Made by a program: the position numbers and the translations under genes. The notes beneath the pieces are model-generated. The model was not told where the DNA came from, did no database searches, and was given only the letters and a program-made list of their open reading frames with translations. A stretch of DNA of 64,000 nucleotides, from the NCBI GenBank assembly GCA_964481655.1, contig CAYZVO010000009.1:12952-76951 (forward strand), given 5' to 3'. The first letter of the stretch is position 1; each line of letters begins with the position of its first letter. Shown piece after piece: positions 7,471-17,180 of the stretch. Source of the stretch: CALDOK01 sp964481655. Its GTDB lineage: Bacteria; Myxococcota_A; UBA796; JAFGLY01.

Positions 7471-8792
7471 GACGTACCTCTCCGGGTGGCCCAGGCGCGG
7501 GCCAGCTCGCCCCAGCGGGCGACGCCAGCGCCGAGGGCGCCCTCTACCGGCACCAGCCGGCCGCCGCCACCCCCACCCGAGGCCAGCTCCGCCACGACCT
7601 CTTCATCGGGCTCGGCGGAGACGGTCAGGAGCACACCGACGCTCCACAGGTGGGCGATGAGCGCGGAGGCGCCGTAGCTCATGAAGGGCAGTACGAGGCC
7701 CTTGGGGGGCACCAGGCCCATGATGACGCCGAGGTTGAACAGGGTCTGCAGGCCGAGGATGAGCGTGATGCTGCCCGCCGCCAGCGTGCCGAAGTAGGTG
7801 CGGGAGCGGTTGGCGACGTGCACACCGCGCCAGATGAGCAGCCCGTAGATGCCCAGCAGGACCGCCAGGCGCAGGAAGCCGAGCTCCTCGCCGGCCACCG
7901 CGGCCACGAAGTCGGTGTGGGCGAAGGGCAGCCACTTCATGCTGGACATGGCCTCGCCCAGCCCCTGGCCCCACAGCCCGCCGTAGTGCAGCGCGACCCA
8001 GCCCATGATGACCTGGTAGCCGCCGCCGTCGGCCGCAGACCAGGGATCGATCCACGAGATCACCCGCCCGATGCGGTTGGGGTTCATCAGGATGGCCACG
8101 ACGGCCATGAGCACCCCGGCTCCGCCGATGGCGGCCATCCACTTGGAGGGGATCCCGCCGAGGTAGAGCACCATGCAGCAGATGCCGGCCAGGATGAGGG
8201 TGGTGCCGAAGTCCGGCTCGAGCATGACCAGCACGAGCACCGGAGCGGTCACCGCGATCACGGGCAGCACGTGGCGCTTCAGATCGTTCACGCCCCCGGT
8301 GTAGCGGTTGACCCGCTCGGCCAGCACCAGCACCAGCGCCAGCTTCATGAACTCCGAGGGCTGCAGCCGGAGGCTGCCGAAGGCGATCCAGCGGATGGCG
8401 CCGTTGGCCTTGTGGCCGATGCCGGGGATGAAGACCGCCAGCAGGCCCACGATGCAGGCGAAGTAGAGCACCCAGCCGAAGCGGGCCAGGCGGTGGGAGG
8501 GGATGCGGGAGAAGATGACCATCCCGACCAGGCCGATGCCCGCCGCGATGCCCTGCCGGATCAAGTAGTAGTAGGGACTCCCGGTGGTCTCCACCGCCTC
8601 GATGGCCGAGGCCGAGAACACCATCACCAGCCCGAAGAAGGTCAGGCTGAGGACCAGCAGCACGATCCACCAGTCCACCGGATGGCGGTCGCGGGCGCCG
8701 GGCTCATCCGCCTTGGATTCGCCGAGCAGCACCTTGCTCAGCAGCTGCCACAGCGTGGGCTGGGGGACACCGTGGGGATCGGTGTGGGTCAT
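7467..8792 (-). CDS. ftsW: SEDS-family septal glycosyltransferase FtsW
   Basis: Polytopic SEDS protein of 441 residues, partner of FtsI and polymerase of septal glycan from lipid II. After a 45-residue cytoplasmic start there are about ten hydrophobic segments, beginning WIVLLVLSLTFFGLVMVFSA. Signature stretches are AIRWIAFGSLRLQPSEFMKL (extended family loop), LEPDFGTTLILAGI, and VPPKGLVLPFMSYGASALIA near the end. It shares ATGA with murD upstream and GTGA with murC downstream, implying translational coupling. The tail is Gly-rich (ASGGGGGGRL). FtsW rather than RodA is assigned from the dcw context. Confidence 0.95.
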   Translation of the reverse strand: MTHTDPHGVPQPTLWQLLSKVLLGESKADEPGARDRHPVDWWIVLLVLSLTFFGLVMVFSASAIEAVETTGSPYYYLIRQGIAAGIGLVGMVIFSRIPSHRLARFGWVLYFACIVGLLAVFIPGIGHKANGAIRWIAFGSLRLQPSEFMKLALVLVLAERVNRYTGGVNDLKRHVLPVIAVTAPVLVLVMLEPDFGTTLILAGICCMVLYLGGIPSKWMAAIGGAGVLMAVVAILMNPNRIGRVISWIDPWSAADGGGYQVIMGWVALHYGGLWGQGLGEAMSSMKWLPFAHTDFVAAVAGEELGFLRLAVLLGIYGLLIWRGVHVANRSRTYFGTLAAGSITLILGLQTLFNLGVIMGLVPPKGLVLPFMSYGASALIAHLWSVGVLLTVSAEPDEEVVAELASGGGGGGRLVPVEGALGAGVARWGELARAWATRRGTS

Positions 8793-10114
8793 GCCATCTC
8801 CCGGACCAGGGCGCGGAAGGCGTCGCCCCGGTGCTCGAAGTCGTCGAACTCGTCGAAGGATGCGCAGGCGGGCGACAGCACCACCGCGTCGCCGGGCCGG
8901 GCCAAGCCGCGGGCCAGCTGCACCGCGGCCTCCATGCCCTCCACCAGGTGGGGCTCGAGGGAGGCCAGGGCCGCGGCGATGGTGGGGCCGGAGCGCCCGA
9001 AGCAGATCACCCCGGGGCCGCCGGTGAGCGCGGGCGCCAGGGCGCCGTAGTCCTCTCCGTCCTTGCCGTCACCGCCCAGCAGCACCAGCGCGGGGCGACC
9101 GAGGCCCTCGATGCCGGTCTGGGCCGCCGCGACGTTGGTGGCCTTGGAGTCGTTGATCCAGGTCACGCCACCGGGGGTGCCGACCACCTCCATGCGGTGG
9201 GCCAGCGCGGTGAGCCGCTCGGGCCGCAGGGCCGCGGGCTCGGCGCCGACCTCGAGGGCCAGCAGGCAGGCCACCGCCGCGTTCCAGCGGTTGTGGGCGC
9301 CGGGCACAGCCAGGCCGGACAGGTCGATGCTGGCCCCCCGGCCATCGCCGGGCTCCCAGTGCACCGTCTCGCCCTCGAGGACGATCCCGGGCCGGGCCCC
9401 GATCCAGAGCCGCCGCCCGCCCCGGTCCCCAGCCAGCTCCGTGAGCAGCCCTGGGCCCGCGGGCAGGATGGCCGCCGCGTCGGGGGCCATGTTGTCGAAG
9501 ACCCGACACTTGGTGTCGCCGTAGCAGGCCATGGTCCCGTGGCGCTGGAGGTGATCGGGGGTGAGGTTGAGCACCACCGCGGCCGCGGGGGACAGGGCCC
9601 CGGGCCACTCGAGCTGGTAGGAGGAGATCTCCGCGACGACGTGGTCCCAGGGGCCACCCTCGAGCGCCTCGCACAGGGGCAGGCCGATGTTGCCGCCCAC
9701 GAAGCAGCGGGAGCCCGCGTCCCGCAGCAGCTGCCCGGTGAAGTGGGTGACCGTGCTCTTGCCGTTGGTGCCTGTGATGGCCACCAGCGGGGCGGTGATG
9801 CGCTCGGCGGCGAGGGCCAGCTCCCCCACCACGGGCACGCCCGCGGCCACCGCGGCCTGCAGGTCCCGCTGGGTGGAGGGCACGCCGGGGGAGAGGACGA
9901 TGAGCTCGGCCCCCAGAAAGTCCTGCCGGTCGTGGGGCCCCAGCGCCATGCGGCAGCCGGGCACCGGCTCGAGGTCCCGGCGCAGATCGACGCAGGTGAC
10001 CACCGCCCCCTCGCGCACACACCGAGCCGCCGCGGCGCGCCCTGAGCGAGCCATGCCGACCACGAGGACGCGGCGGCCGGCCAGGCTGGTGGAGATGGGG
10101 GCGAGGGTGGACAT
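8789..10114 (-). CDS. murD: UDP-N-acetylmuramoylalanine--D-glutamate ligase MurD
   Basis: Cytoplasmic Mur ligase of 441 residues that adds D-Glu. An N-terminal Rossmann motif (RRVLVVGMARSGRAAA, about 14-29) is followed by the P-loop GTNGKST at 115-121, LNLTPDHLQRH in the central domain, and WINDSKATNVAA, the MurD-type NDSKATN motif, in the C-terminal half. The ending LSPACASFDEFDDFEHRG is diagnostic for MurD. The gene overlaps ftsW by 4 bp and lies 2 bp after mraY. All visible catalytic motifs are intact. Confidence 0.97.
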   Translation of the reverse strand: MSTLAPISTSLAGRRVLVVGMARSGRAAAARCVREGAVVTCVDLRRDLEPVPGCRMALGPHDRQDFLGAELIVLSPGVPSTQRDLQAAVAAGVPVVGELALAAERITAPLVAITGTNGKSTVTHFTGQLLRDAGSRCFVGGNIGLPLCEALEGGPWDHVVAEISSYQLEWPGALSPAAAVVLNLTPDHLQRHGTMACYGDTKCRVFDNMAPDAAAILPAGPGLLTELAGDRGGRRLWIGARPGIVLEGETVHWEPGDGRGASIDLSGLAVPGAHNRWNAAVACLLALEVGAEPAALRPERLTALAHRMEVVGTPGGVTWINDSKATNVAAAQTGIEGLGRPALVLLGGDGKDGEDYGALAPALTGGPGVICFGRSGPTIAAALASLEPHLVEGMEAAVQLARGLARPGDAVVLSPACASFDEFDDFEHRGDAFRALVREMA

Positions 10115-10116
10115 GA

Positions 10117-11229
10117 TCAGCGCAGCTTGATGGTGGTGAGGGCCATGAGGGCCAGCATGATGGAGATGATCCAGAAGCGGACGATGATCTTGGGCTCGGA
10201 CCAGCCCTTCTTCTCGTAGTGGTGGTGGATGGGCGCCATGGCGAAGATGCGCTTCTTGCGCAGCTTGTAGCTGCCCACCTGCAGCACCACGCTGACGGCC
10301 TCGAGCACGAAGATGCCGCCCACCAGCACCACGAGCAGCTCGTGCTTGGTGAGGATGGCGAGGGCACCCAGCAGGCCACCGAGGCTCAGGGAGCCCACGT
10401 CACCCATGAACACCTGGGCGGGGTAGGAGTTGAACCACAGGAAGCCGAGCCCCGCGCCCACCACCGCGACGGCGATGACCGCCAGCTCCGAGGAGCCCTC
10501 GACGTAGGGGATGCGCAGGTAGTTCGCGAAGTTCTCCACGCCGGTGACGTAGGCCAGCAGCGCGTAGGTGGCCGCCGAGGTCATGATGGGCCCGATGGCC
10601 AGGCCGTCCAGGCCGTCGGTGAGGTTCACGGCGTTGGACATGGACATCAGCACGAAGACCGCGAAGGCCACGTACAGCCAGCCGAACATGGCCGGCGCGC
10701 CGACCCACAGGGCGTCGAAGTGGATCACCACGTTCTTGAAGAAGGGCAGGGCCAGGGCCGGATCGATGTCGCCCCAGAGGTAGCCGATGCCGAGCACCGC
10801 CAGGCCGATGACGGCCTGCCAGACCAGCTTCCAGCGGCCCGCGAGCCCCGCGGAGCTCTTCTGCATGACCTTCTTCCAGTCGTCCACGAAGCCGATGGCG
10901 CCGTAGCCGAGCAGGATGATCAGGGCCATCCAGACCACGCTCTGGTCCAGCCGGGCCCAGAGCAGGACCGAGACCGTGATGCCCAGCAGCATCACCGCGC
11001 CGCCCATCGTCGGGGTGCCGACCTTGCTCTCGAGGTGGGTCTGCGGGCCGTCGTCCCGGATGACCTGCTCCATCTTGCGACGGCGCATCCAGCCGATGAA
11101 CCATGGATAGCTCACGTAGCAGATGGCCAGCGCGGTCATCAGGCCCCAGGCCATCCGGAAGGTCGTGTAGCGGAACACATTGAAGAAGGTGCTCTGCTCG
11201 CCAAGGGTGTCGTACAGGTAGAAGAACAT
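10117..11229 (-). CDS. mraY: Phospho-MurNAc-pentapeptide translocase MraY
   Basis: Integral membrane enzyme of 370 residues that transfers phospho-MurNAc-pentapeptide to undecaprenyl phosphate, making lipid I. About ten membrane spans are visible. Hallmarks are the cytoplasmic loop GTPTMGGAVML near the start, GFVDDWKKV with the catalytic Asp pair, NLTDGLDGLA, FMGDVGSLSLGG, and the C-terminal loop FAMAPIHHHYEKKGW. It lies 5 bp after murF and 2 bp before murD. The lipid II step that follows needs MurG, which is not in this cluster. Confidence 0.98.
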   Translation of the reverse strand: MFFYLYDTLGEQSTFFNVFRYTTFRMAWGLMTALAICYVSYPWFIGWMRRRKMEQVIRDDGPQTHLESKVGTPTMGGAVMLLGITVSVLLWARLDQSVVWMALIILLGYGAIGFVDDWKKVMQKSSAGLAGRWKLVWQAVIGLAVLGIGYLWGDIDPALALPFFKNVVIHFDALWVGAPAMFGWLYVAFAVFVLMSMSNAVNLTDGLDGLAIGPIMTSAATYALLAYVTGVENFANYLRIPYVEGSSELAVIAVAVVGAGLGFLWFNSYPAQVFMGDVGSLSLGGLLGALAILTKHELLVVLVGGIFVLEAVSVVLQVGSYKLRKKRIFAMAPIHHHYEKKGWSEPKIIVRFWIISIMLALMALTTIKLR

Positions 11230-11234
11230 CGGCG

Positions 11235-12596
11235 CTATCCAGAGCTGAGCGTTCGCAAGATGCGTTCCATGGCCATGCCGCGGCTGCCCTTGAGGAGCAC
11301 CAGATCACCCGGCAGCAGCCGCGGCGCCAGCGCGAGGGCCAACCCCTCCGCGTCCGGCGCCACCAAGAGGTCGTCACGGGCGGCGAGGGAGGCCGCGGCG
11401 GAGCTCATGCGGGGGCCACAGACCCCCACCATGTCGAGGCCGAGCTCCAGGGCGTCGTCGATGAGTGCCCGGTGCAGCGCGACCTCGGTGGGGCCGAGCT
11501 CGAGCATGTCCCCCAGCAGGGCGATGCGTCGGGGAGCCGGCAGGGCGCAGAGGGTCTCGAGGGCCGCGGCCATGCTGGCCGGGTTGGCGTTGTAGGCGTC
11601 GTTGAGGACCCGCGTCCCCATGGGGCCGTCGGCCAGGGCCATGCGGGCGCCCACCGGCGCGTAGCCGGCCAGGGCGGCGGCCGCCTGGGCGGGGTCCTTG
11701 CCCAGGGCCACGGCCACGGCCACCGCGGCACAGGCGTTGGCGGCCATGTAGAGCCCCGGCGCCGGGATCCAGCCGCTGACCAGCTCTCCGTGCACCTCGA
11801 GCCCGAAGCGCACCCGCACCTGGTCACCCGAGGCGTCCAGCGCAGCGCTCCGCAACCGGACGTCGCAGCCCTGCGACCGACCGTAGCGCAGCACCCGCAC
11901 CCCCTCGGGCAGGGGCATGGCCGCCACGCGGTGGTCGTCCATGTTGATGCAGAGCACGTCACCGGCGCGCGCGCCGTCGTACAGCTCGCCCTTGGCCCGG
12001 GCGACCCCCTCGATGGTGCCCAGCCCCTCGAGGTGGGCCGGCGCCACGTTGGTGACGATGCGCACCGTGGGCTCGCAGAGCCCCTGCAGCAGCGCGATCT
12101 CGCCGGGGGCGTTCATGCCGAGCTCGAGCACCATCAGGGTGGCGCCGGGCTCCCGCGCCAGCAGGGTCAGGGGCAGCCCGATGTGGTTGTTGAGGTTGCC
12201 CCTGGTGTGGTGCACCCGCTCGCCGGCGGACAGCGCCAGCACCGTCAGGGCGCGGGTGGTGGTCTTGCCCACCGAGCCGGTGATGGCGACCACGGGGCCG
12301 TCGAAGCTGCGCCGGCTCGCGGCCGAGACCGCCTGCAGCGCGACGAGGGTGTCGGGCACCTGCACGAGGCCCCGCCCCCAGCCCGCCGGGGCCTCTCCGG
12401 AGATGATGGCGCCGGCGCAGCCGGCGTCACGGGCGATGTCCAGGAAGGCGTGCCCGTCGAAGCGATCGCCCACCAGGGCGAGGAACCAATCGCCGGGCTT
12501 CAGCGCGCGGGTGTCGGTCACGATGGGCCCCGCGGGGCCGTCGGCCAGGAGCCGTCCGCCGCTGTGGGTCGCGATCTGGGCGCCGGTGTACTTCAT
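11235..12596 (-). CDS. murF: UDP-MurNAc-tripeptide--D-Ala-D-Ala ligase MurF
   Basis: Mur ligase of 453 residues that adds the D-Ala-D-Ala made by Ddl. The N-terminal domain has TDTRALKPGDWFLAL, typical of MurE/MurF. The P-loop GSVGKTT is at 107-113 and is followed by GNLNNHIGLPLTLL, the MurF-specific motif. VLNDAYNANPASMAAAL lies in the C-terminal half, then LLGDMLELG. All motifs look intact. The ATG overlaps the murE stop by 4 bp, as expected for a coupled operon. Confidence 0.97.
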   Translation of the reverse strand: MKYTGAQIATHSGGRLLADGPAGPIVTDTRALKPGDWFLALVGDRFDGHAFLDIARDAGCAGAIISGEAPAGWGRGLVQVPDTLVALQAVSAASRRSFDGPVVAITGSVGKTTTRALTVLALSAGERVHHTRGNLNNHIGLPLTLLAREPGATLMVLELGMNAPGEIALLQGLCEPTVRIVTNVAPAHLEGLGTIEGVARAKGELYDGARAGDVLCINMDDHRVAAMPLPEGVRVLRYGRSQGCDVRLRSAALDASGDQVRVRFGLEVHGELVSGWIPAPGLYMAANACAAVAVAVALGKDPAQAAAALAGYAPVGARMALADGPMGTRVLNDAYNANPASMAAALETLCALPAPRRIALLGDMLELGPTEVALHRALIDDALELGLDMVGVCGPRMSSAAASLAARDDLLVAPDAEGLALALAPRLLPGDLVLLKGSRGMAMERILRTLSSG

Positions 12597-14134
12597 GCCC
12601 CGTCCTCCAGCACAGCCCGTGCCACCAGGCGATCGTCGAAGTCGATGGTCCCGTCGGCGAGCTCCTGGTAGGTCTCGTGCCCCTTGCCGGCGATGAGCAC
12701 CAGGTCCCCTTCCCTGGCCAGCTCGAGGGCTTCACGGATCGCCGCGGCCCGGTCCACCTGGACCCGGAGCCCCTCGGCGTTCGCGGGGAGGCCGGCGAGG
12801 ATCTCCCGGACGATGGCTTCGGGATCTTCACTGCGGGGGTTGTCGGATGTGACCACCGCGAGGTCGGAGCCACGCCAGGCCGCCTGGCCCATGGGGCCGC
12901 GCTTGCCGCGGTCCCGGTCGCCGCCGCAGCCGAAGACCGTGATGAGGCGCCGGGGGGCCAGCTCCCTCAGGCAGGCGAGCACGTGCTCGAGGGCATCGGG
13001 GGTGTGGGCGTAGTCCACGAAGACGCCGAGGCCCCGGTCGTTGGGGACCGCCTCGAGGCGCCCGGCCACGGGGCGCAGGCCGGCGAGGCCGTCGAGGGCC
13101 GCGTCGAAGGGGCAGCCGAGGCCCAGGGCCATGCCGAGGGCGCACAGCGCGTTGGAGAGGTTGTGCCGCCCCACCAGGGGCAGCCGCAGCGCGCCGGAGC
13201 CCATGGGGGTGTGCACGGTCGCGGTCGAGCCCTCGGCGGAGAGCACGGCGCCCTCGGCGCGCAGGTCGCCGCGGTCCAGGCCGTAGGTCCAGCAGCGCCT
13301 GCCTGCGGGCCGGAAGCGCTCCCAGTGGGGGTCGTCCCGGTTCAGCAGCGCCAGCCCGTCCCTCGGGAGCAGCTCGTGGAAGAGCCGCTCCTTGGCCTCG
13401 GCGTAGGCCTCCATGGTGCCGTGGTAGTCCAGGTGGTCGCGGGTGAGGTTGGTGTAGGCGGCGACCCGGAAGGGGATGGCGTCGGCGCGACGGGCGTCCA
13501 GGCCGATGCTGGAGACCTCCATCAGCGCACAGTCGCAGCCCCGCTCGGCCATCCCGGCCAGCAGGGCCTGGAGGGTGGGGGCCTCGGGGGTGGTGTGGTG
13601 GTGCCCTGCGGCGGCCGGCCCGAGCAGCTCGACGATGGTCAGCTCGCGCTCACCGACCCGATGCCCGGTGGTCCCCACCAGCCCGGGGGTGCGCCCCGCC
13701 GCGAGCAGCGCCGCGGAGGCCATGGTCGTGGCGGTGGTCTTGCCGTTGGTGCCGGTCACGCCGGCCATGGGCATCCGTCGCCCCGGGAAGCCGTGGAAGG
13801 CCGCCGCCAGCCAGGGCAGCGCGCCGCGGGTGTCGGGGACCCGCAGCACGGTCACGCCCTCGGGCGCCTCGACCTCGCGCTGCACCACCACCGCCGCGGC
13901 TTGCCCCAGCCTGGGGACGAAGTCGTGGCCGTCGAAGCGGGCGCCGGGGAGCGCCACGAACACCCCGTCCTGCTGGACCGCCCGCGAGTCGTGGGTCAGG
14001 CCACTGACGGGGCGGTCCAGATCTCCGCACACACCAACCCCGGAAGGCGGAGAGCCCGTGCTCTCCGCCCCGGGGAGGGATTCGATCCTGGCCAGGAGGG
14101 CGGCCAGGTCTTTGGCTCGATGCTGGAAAGACAA
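12593..14134 (-). CDS. murE: UDP-MurNAc-L-Ala-D-Glu--meso-diaminopimelate ligase MurE
   Basis: 513-residue Mur ligase. LTHDSRAVQQDGVFVALPG marks the N-terminal UDP-binding domain. The P-loop GTNGKTT is at 128-134. YTNLTRDHLDYHGTM is in the central domain, and VFGCGGDRDRGKRGPMG and TSDNPRSEDPE are in the C-terminal domain. The DNPR sequence is the selectivity motif of meso-diaminopimelate-adding MurE, so the wall is predicted to be the Gram-negative A1gamma type. The protein starts from an ATG after a 566-bp spacer below ftsI, so it may have its own promoter. Confidence 0.97.
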   Translation of the reverse strand: MSFQHRAKDLAALLARIESLPGAESTGSPPSGVGVCGDLDRPVSGLTHDSRAVQQDGVFVALPGARFDGHDFVPRLGQAAAVVVQREVEAPEGVTVLRVPDTRGALPWLAAAFHGFPGRRMPMAGVTGTNGKTTATTMASAALLAAGRTPGLVGTTGHRVGERELTIVELLGPAAAGHHHTTPEAPTLQALLAGMAERGCDCALMEVSSIGLDARRADAIPFRVAAYTNLTRDHLDYHGTMEAYAEAKERLFHELLPRDGLALLNRDDPHWERFRPAGRRCWTYGLDRGDLRAEGAVLSAEGSTATVHTPMGSGALRLPLVGRHNLSNALCALGMALGLGCPFDAALDGLAGLRPVAGRLEAVPNDRGLGVFVDYAHTPDALEHVLACLRELAPRRLITVFGCGGDRDRGKRGPMGQAAWRGSDLAVVTSDNPRSEDPEAIVREILAGLPANAEGLRVQVDRAAAIREALELAREGDLVLIAGKGHETYQELADGTIDFDDRLVARAVLEDGA

Positions 14135-14700
14135 GACGACAGGGGATGCCGAAGGGGGAGCGGTGGAGGGAGTCTTGGCGGGGCGGGAGGGGAGCTCGAC
14201 GCCATCGGGCTGGGACCGTCAGGACGACTCGAGCAGGTAGAGAACAGGGCGCTCCACGGCAGCGAAGCGAAGGAGGGATGCACGGGAACTGTGCGGGTGC
14301 GCCGTCGGAGCGCCCTGGTGTTCGGGGAGATCGGGTGAACCGGCCGGGTGCGAGGAGGGGGCACCCAGGGCGGGGGAACCAGGACATGCAGCAGTGAGCG
14401 GACAGCCTGGAAGTTCGGCAGCGGAGAGCGGGTGTGTCTTGGTCTCCGGTTCGAGGTTCGCGGCGCAGGTGGCGAGGGCCCGGGGGTTTGGACCCGTCGA
14501 GACCACCTGGAGGGGAACGCGCCGCCCCCGTAGACCAGTGGACGAAGCCGGGGATGGTTCGTCCGAGAGACCACGATCGTCCCGTTCCCCCGCCCCGGGG
14601 CCGGTTTGGGAGATGGTGTTCGTGGGAAGGGAGGGCTCACCGAACCACGCGGACTCGGGGAGCAGACGCTGGCGCTCGGGCACGTGCAGGAGGAAGAGGC
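14135..14700. other. 566-bp spacer between ftsI and murE
   Basis: An unusually long gap inside an otherwise compact operon. A minus-strand frame (14704-14219) opens with a GTG overlapping the ftsI stop (GTGA) and has GAGG upstream. Its Pro/Ser/Arg-rich 161-residue reading has no recognisable domain and its codon pattern decays after about 20 codons, so I do not call it a gene. It may be a decayed relic. No tRNA or clear promoter was seen. Confidence 0.4.
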
Positions 14701-16809
14701 TCACTGGAACCTCACTTCCACCCTGTCACCGGGAGCCACGAGGGCGCCAGCTTCGGGATGCATGGTCACGGCCTGTCCGTAGCCGCTCAGGGCGACCTCG
14801 AGGCCGGAGTCTTCGAAGAGCACGAGGACGTCGCGCAGGCCGAGACCGCTGGTGTCGGGGAGACGGAGCTGGCCGTCGGCGACCCAGGCCAGACCCAGCT
14901 GGCGATCCTCGAGGGGCCGCACGGACCAGGGGGACGCGGCGGTGGGCAGGAGCAGCTCGGCCACCGCGGCCTCGGCCTCGTCCGTCGCCTCGCCGTCCGC
15001 CAGCAGCTCGGGGCTGGGCGGGATGGCGCGGTGACGCATGGCCGCCTCGGCCACCTTCTGGAAGGCGGGGCCAGAGACCGTGCCGCCGTAGCGGCTGCCC
15101 TTGGTCGGGGTGTCGGTGACCACCGCGATGGCGACCTCGGGATCGTCAGCGGGCAGGAAGCCGATGAAGGAGGCGACCCGGGCGGAGGCCGAGTACTTGC
15201 CGTCCACCACCTTCCACGCGGTGCCCGTCTTGCCAGCCACCGCGTAGCCGGGGACGGCGGCGCGGGTGCCGGTGCCGCCTTCCTCGGTGACGGTGACCAT
15301 CATCGCGGCGGTCTGCTGGGCGGCCTCGGCCGAGACCACCCGGCGGTCCACGTGGGGCTCGGCGCTGAAGACCACCTGGCCGCGCCGGTCACGCACCTCG
15401 CGCAGGATGGTGGGCTCCATGCGCACACCGTCGTTGGCGATGGTCGCGACCGCGGAGGCCAGCTGCAGGGTGGTGGAGGTGACGCCCTGGCCGTAGGAGG
15501 TGGTGGCCAGCTCGATGGGCTTGATGGAGCCCGCGCGCCGCATGAAGCCGGGTAGGGCGCCGGGGATGCGGGTGCCGGGGTCGCGGGCGAAGCCGAAGTC
15601 GCGCAGGCCGGCGATGGTCTTCTCGGCGCCGAGGCCGAGGGCGAGCTTGGCCGCGCCGATGTTGCTCGAGTACTTGATGACCTCGCCCATGGTGACCACA
15701 CCGTGGGCGTGATCGTCGCGGATGCGGGTCCGCCCGATGCGCCAGGCGCCCCCCTCGCAGTCCATCATGCCGGAGGCGGAGACCAGGCCCACGTCCAGGG
15801 CCAGGGCCATCACGAAGGGCTTGAAGACGGAGCCGGGCTCGACCGTGTCGGCCACCGCGTAGTTGCGGAGCCCCTTGGGGTCGAGGCCCGCGCGGTCGTT
15901 GGCGTTGGTGGAGGGCCGGTTGGCCATGGCGAGGATCTCGCCGGTCTCCACGTCGAGCACCACCAGGTGCGCAGCGAGGGGCTCGGAGCGCTCCACCACC
16001 TCGTCCAGCGCCTGCTCGGCGGCGAACTGGAGGGTGCGGTCGATGGTGAGGACCACGTCGTGACCCTCGTGGGCGGCCTGCAGCGCCGCGGCTGCGGCCT
16101 GGAGCCCGCGTCCGGAGCGGTCCCGGGCACGCACGAACTGGAAGGTGTCGCCCCGGAGGTATTCATCCAGGGAGCGCTCGAGGCCTTCACGGCCCGAGCC
16201 GGTGTGCCCGACGACGCCCAGCAGCGCAGCGGCGACGTGGCCGTCCGGGGTGTAGCGACGATAGCGCTCACGCACGAAGAGCTTGCCACCGCGGCCGAGC
16301 AGCGACGCCCGACGCACGACCTCGGGGGTCACGTCGCGAGCGAGCAGCACATCCCGGGCGCCCTCGCGGGAGAGGCGGGAGGCGAGCCAGGTCGGGCTGC
16401 GATCGATCAGGGGGGCCAGCTCGGCGGCCAGGGCCTGCACGTCCTCGGCCGGGATGCGCGCCGGGTCGGCGTGCAGCGAGGGCATGGAGACGGTGGTGGC
16501 CATGATGTGGCCGTCGCGATCGAGGATGTCACCGCGCCGCGCCTCGAGGACCACGACGTCGTGGTAGAGCGAGCGGGCCTTGTCCTCGAGCCGCTCGTCG
16601 GGGACCAACATGATCCAGGCGGTGCGGGAGGCCACCAGCGCCAGGCCGGCCACCAGGGCCCAGCCGAGCATGGAGGACCGCTGCCTGGCCACACCGCGGG
16701 CCCGGGTCCGGGCCTGCACCGGCGTCTCGTGACGCGGATGCACCTCGCCGGCCTCCGGAGCCTTGGCTCCGAAGCGCTCGTTCCACAACCGGCGAGGGGA
16801 GAAGCTCAC
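14701..16809 (-). CDS. ftsI: Septal transpeptidase FtsI (PBP3) with C-terminal PASTA domain
   Basis: Class B penicillin-binding protein of 702 residues that cross-links septal peptidoglycan with FtsW. The start is GTG at 16809 (VSFSPRRLW), two bases after the ftsL stop; the frame stays open upstream but there it only shadows ftsL. One membrane anchor lies at about 46-66. The dimerisation domain begins at RRGDILDRDG. Transpeptidase motifs are PGSVFKPF (SxxK), YSSNIG (SxN) and AGKTGTAWK (KTG). The last about 65 residues (LPDTSGLGLRDVLVLFEDSG ... GDRVEVRFQ) form one PASTA domain, as in Gram-positive and some deltaproteobacterial homologues. Confidence 0.95.
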   Translation of the reverse strand: MSFSPRRLWNERFGAKAPEAGEVHPRHETPVQARTRARGVARQRSSMLGWALVAGLALVASRTAWIMLVPDERLEDKARSLYHDVVVLEARRGDILDRDGHIMATTVSMPSLHADPARIPAEDVQALAAELAPLIDRSPTWLASRLSREGARDVLLARDVTPEVVRRASLLGRGGKLFVRERYRRYTPDGHVAAALLGVVGHTGSGREGLERSLDEYLRGDTFQFVRARDRSGRGLQAAAAALQAAHEGHDVVLTIDRTLQFAAEQALDEVVERSEPLAAHLVVLDVETGEILAMANRPSTNANDRAGLDPKGLRNYAVADTVEPGSVFKPFVMALALDVGLVSASGMMDCEGGAWRIGRTRIRDDHAHGVVTMGEVIKYSSNIGAAKLALGLGAEKTIAGLRDFGFARDPGTRIPGALPGFMRRAGSIKPIELATTSYGQGVTSTTLQLASAVATIANDGVRMEPTILREVRDRRGQVVFSAEPHVDRRVVSAEAAQQTAAMMVTVTEEGGTGTRAAVPGYAVAGKTGTAWKVVDGKYSASARVASFIGFLPADDPEVAIAVVTDTPTKGSRYGGTVSGPAFQKVAEAAMRHRAIPPSPELLADGEATDEAEAAVAELLLPTAASPWSVRPLEDRQLGLAWVADGQLRLPDTSGLGLRDVLVLFEDSGLEVALSGYGQAVTMHPEAGALVAPGDRVEVRFQ

Positions 16810-16811
16810 GG

Positions 16812-17132
16812 CTAATAGACCTCCACCACGCGGGCCTCGCCCGAGAGCTCCAGGCTCGCGGCGCGGGTCCCCAGGCTGCCGAGGCTGGTCATGGTGGCCA
16901 GCTCCAGCATGAGGCGCTCGTTCTGGGTGCGGTACAGGTCCGCCTGCACCCGGGCGCGGTCCAGCGCCAGGGCGGTCTCGCGGGCGTCGATGCGGCTCCA
17001 GGTGTGGAGCAGCACCAACAGGCCCAGGACCATCATGTAGGCCGTGAAGCGCCACACCAGCGGTGAGTGCGCGACCACGGGCCAGATGATGGCCGGGTCC
17101 ATGCGGAGGGTTTGGCTGTTCTTGCGCTGCAC
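16812..17132 (-). CDS. ftsL: Divisome protein FtsL
   Basis: Small bitopic protein of 106 residues. A 25-residue cytoplasmic start is followed by one membrane span (FTAYMMVLGLLVLLHTW, about 29-45) and a heptad-rich periplasmic helix from DARETALALDRARVQ to about residue 85, the leucine-zipper-like arrangement of FtsL that pairs with FtsB and FtsQ. Primary sequence is poorly conserved in this family. The call rests on topology, length and its place between rsmH and ftsI. Confidence 0.85.
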   Translation of the reverse strand: MQRKNSQTLRMDPAIIWPVVAHSPLVWRFTAYMMVLGLLVLLHTWSRIDARETALALDRARVQADLYRTQNERLMLELATMTSLGSLGTRAASLELSGEARVVEVY

Positions 17133-17180
17133 GGAGTCCTCGCTTCTTCTTCTGCTGCTGCGGGGCCGGAGGGCCGGCCG

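Noticed and set aside
14219..14704. 161-residue minus-strand ORF overlapping the ftsI stop by GTGA
   Set aside because: Pro/Ser/Arg low complexity, no domain, codon third-position pattern fades after about 20 codons. Mentioned as a possible relic only.
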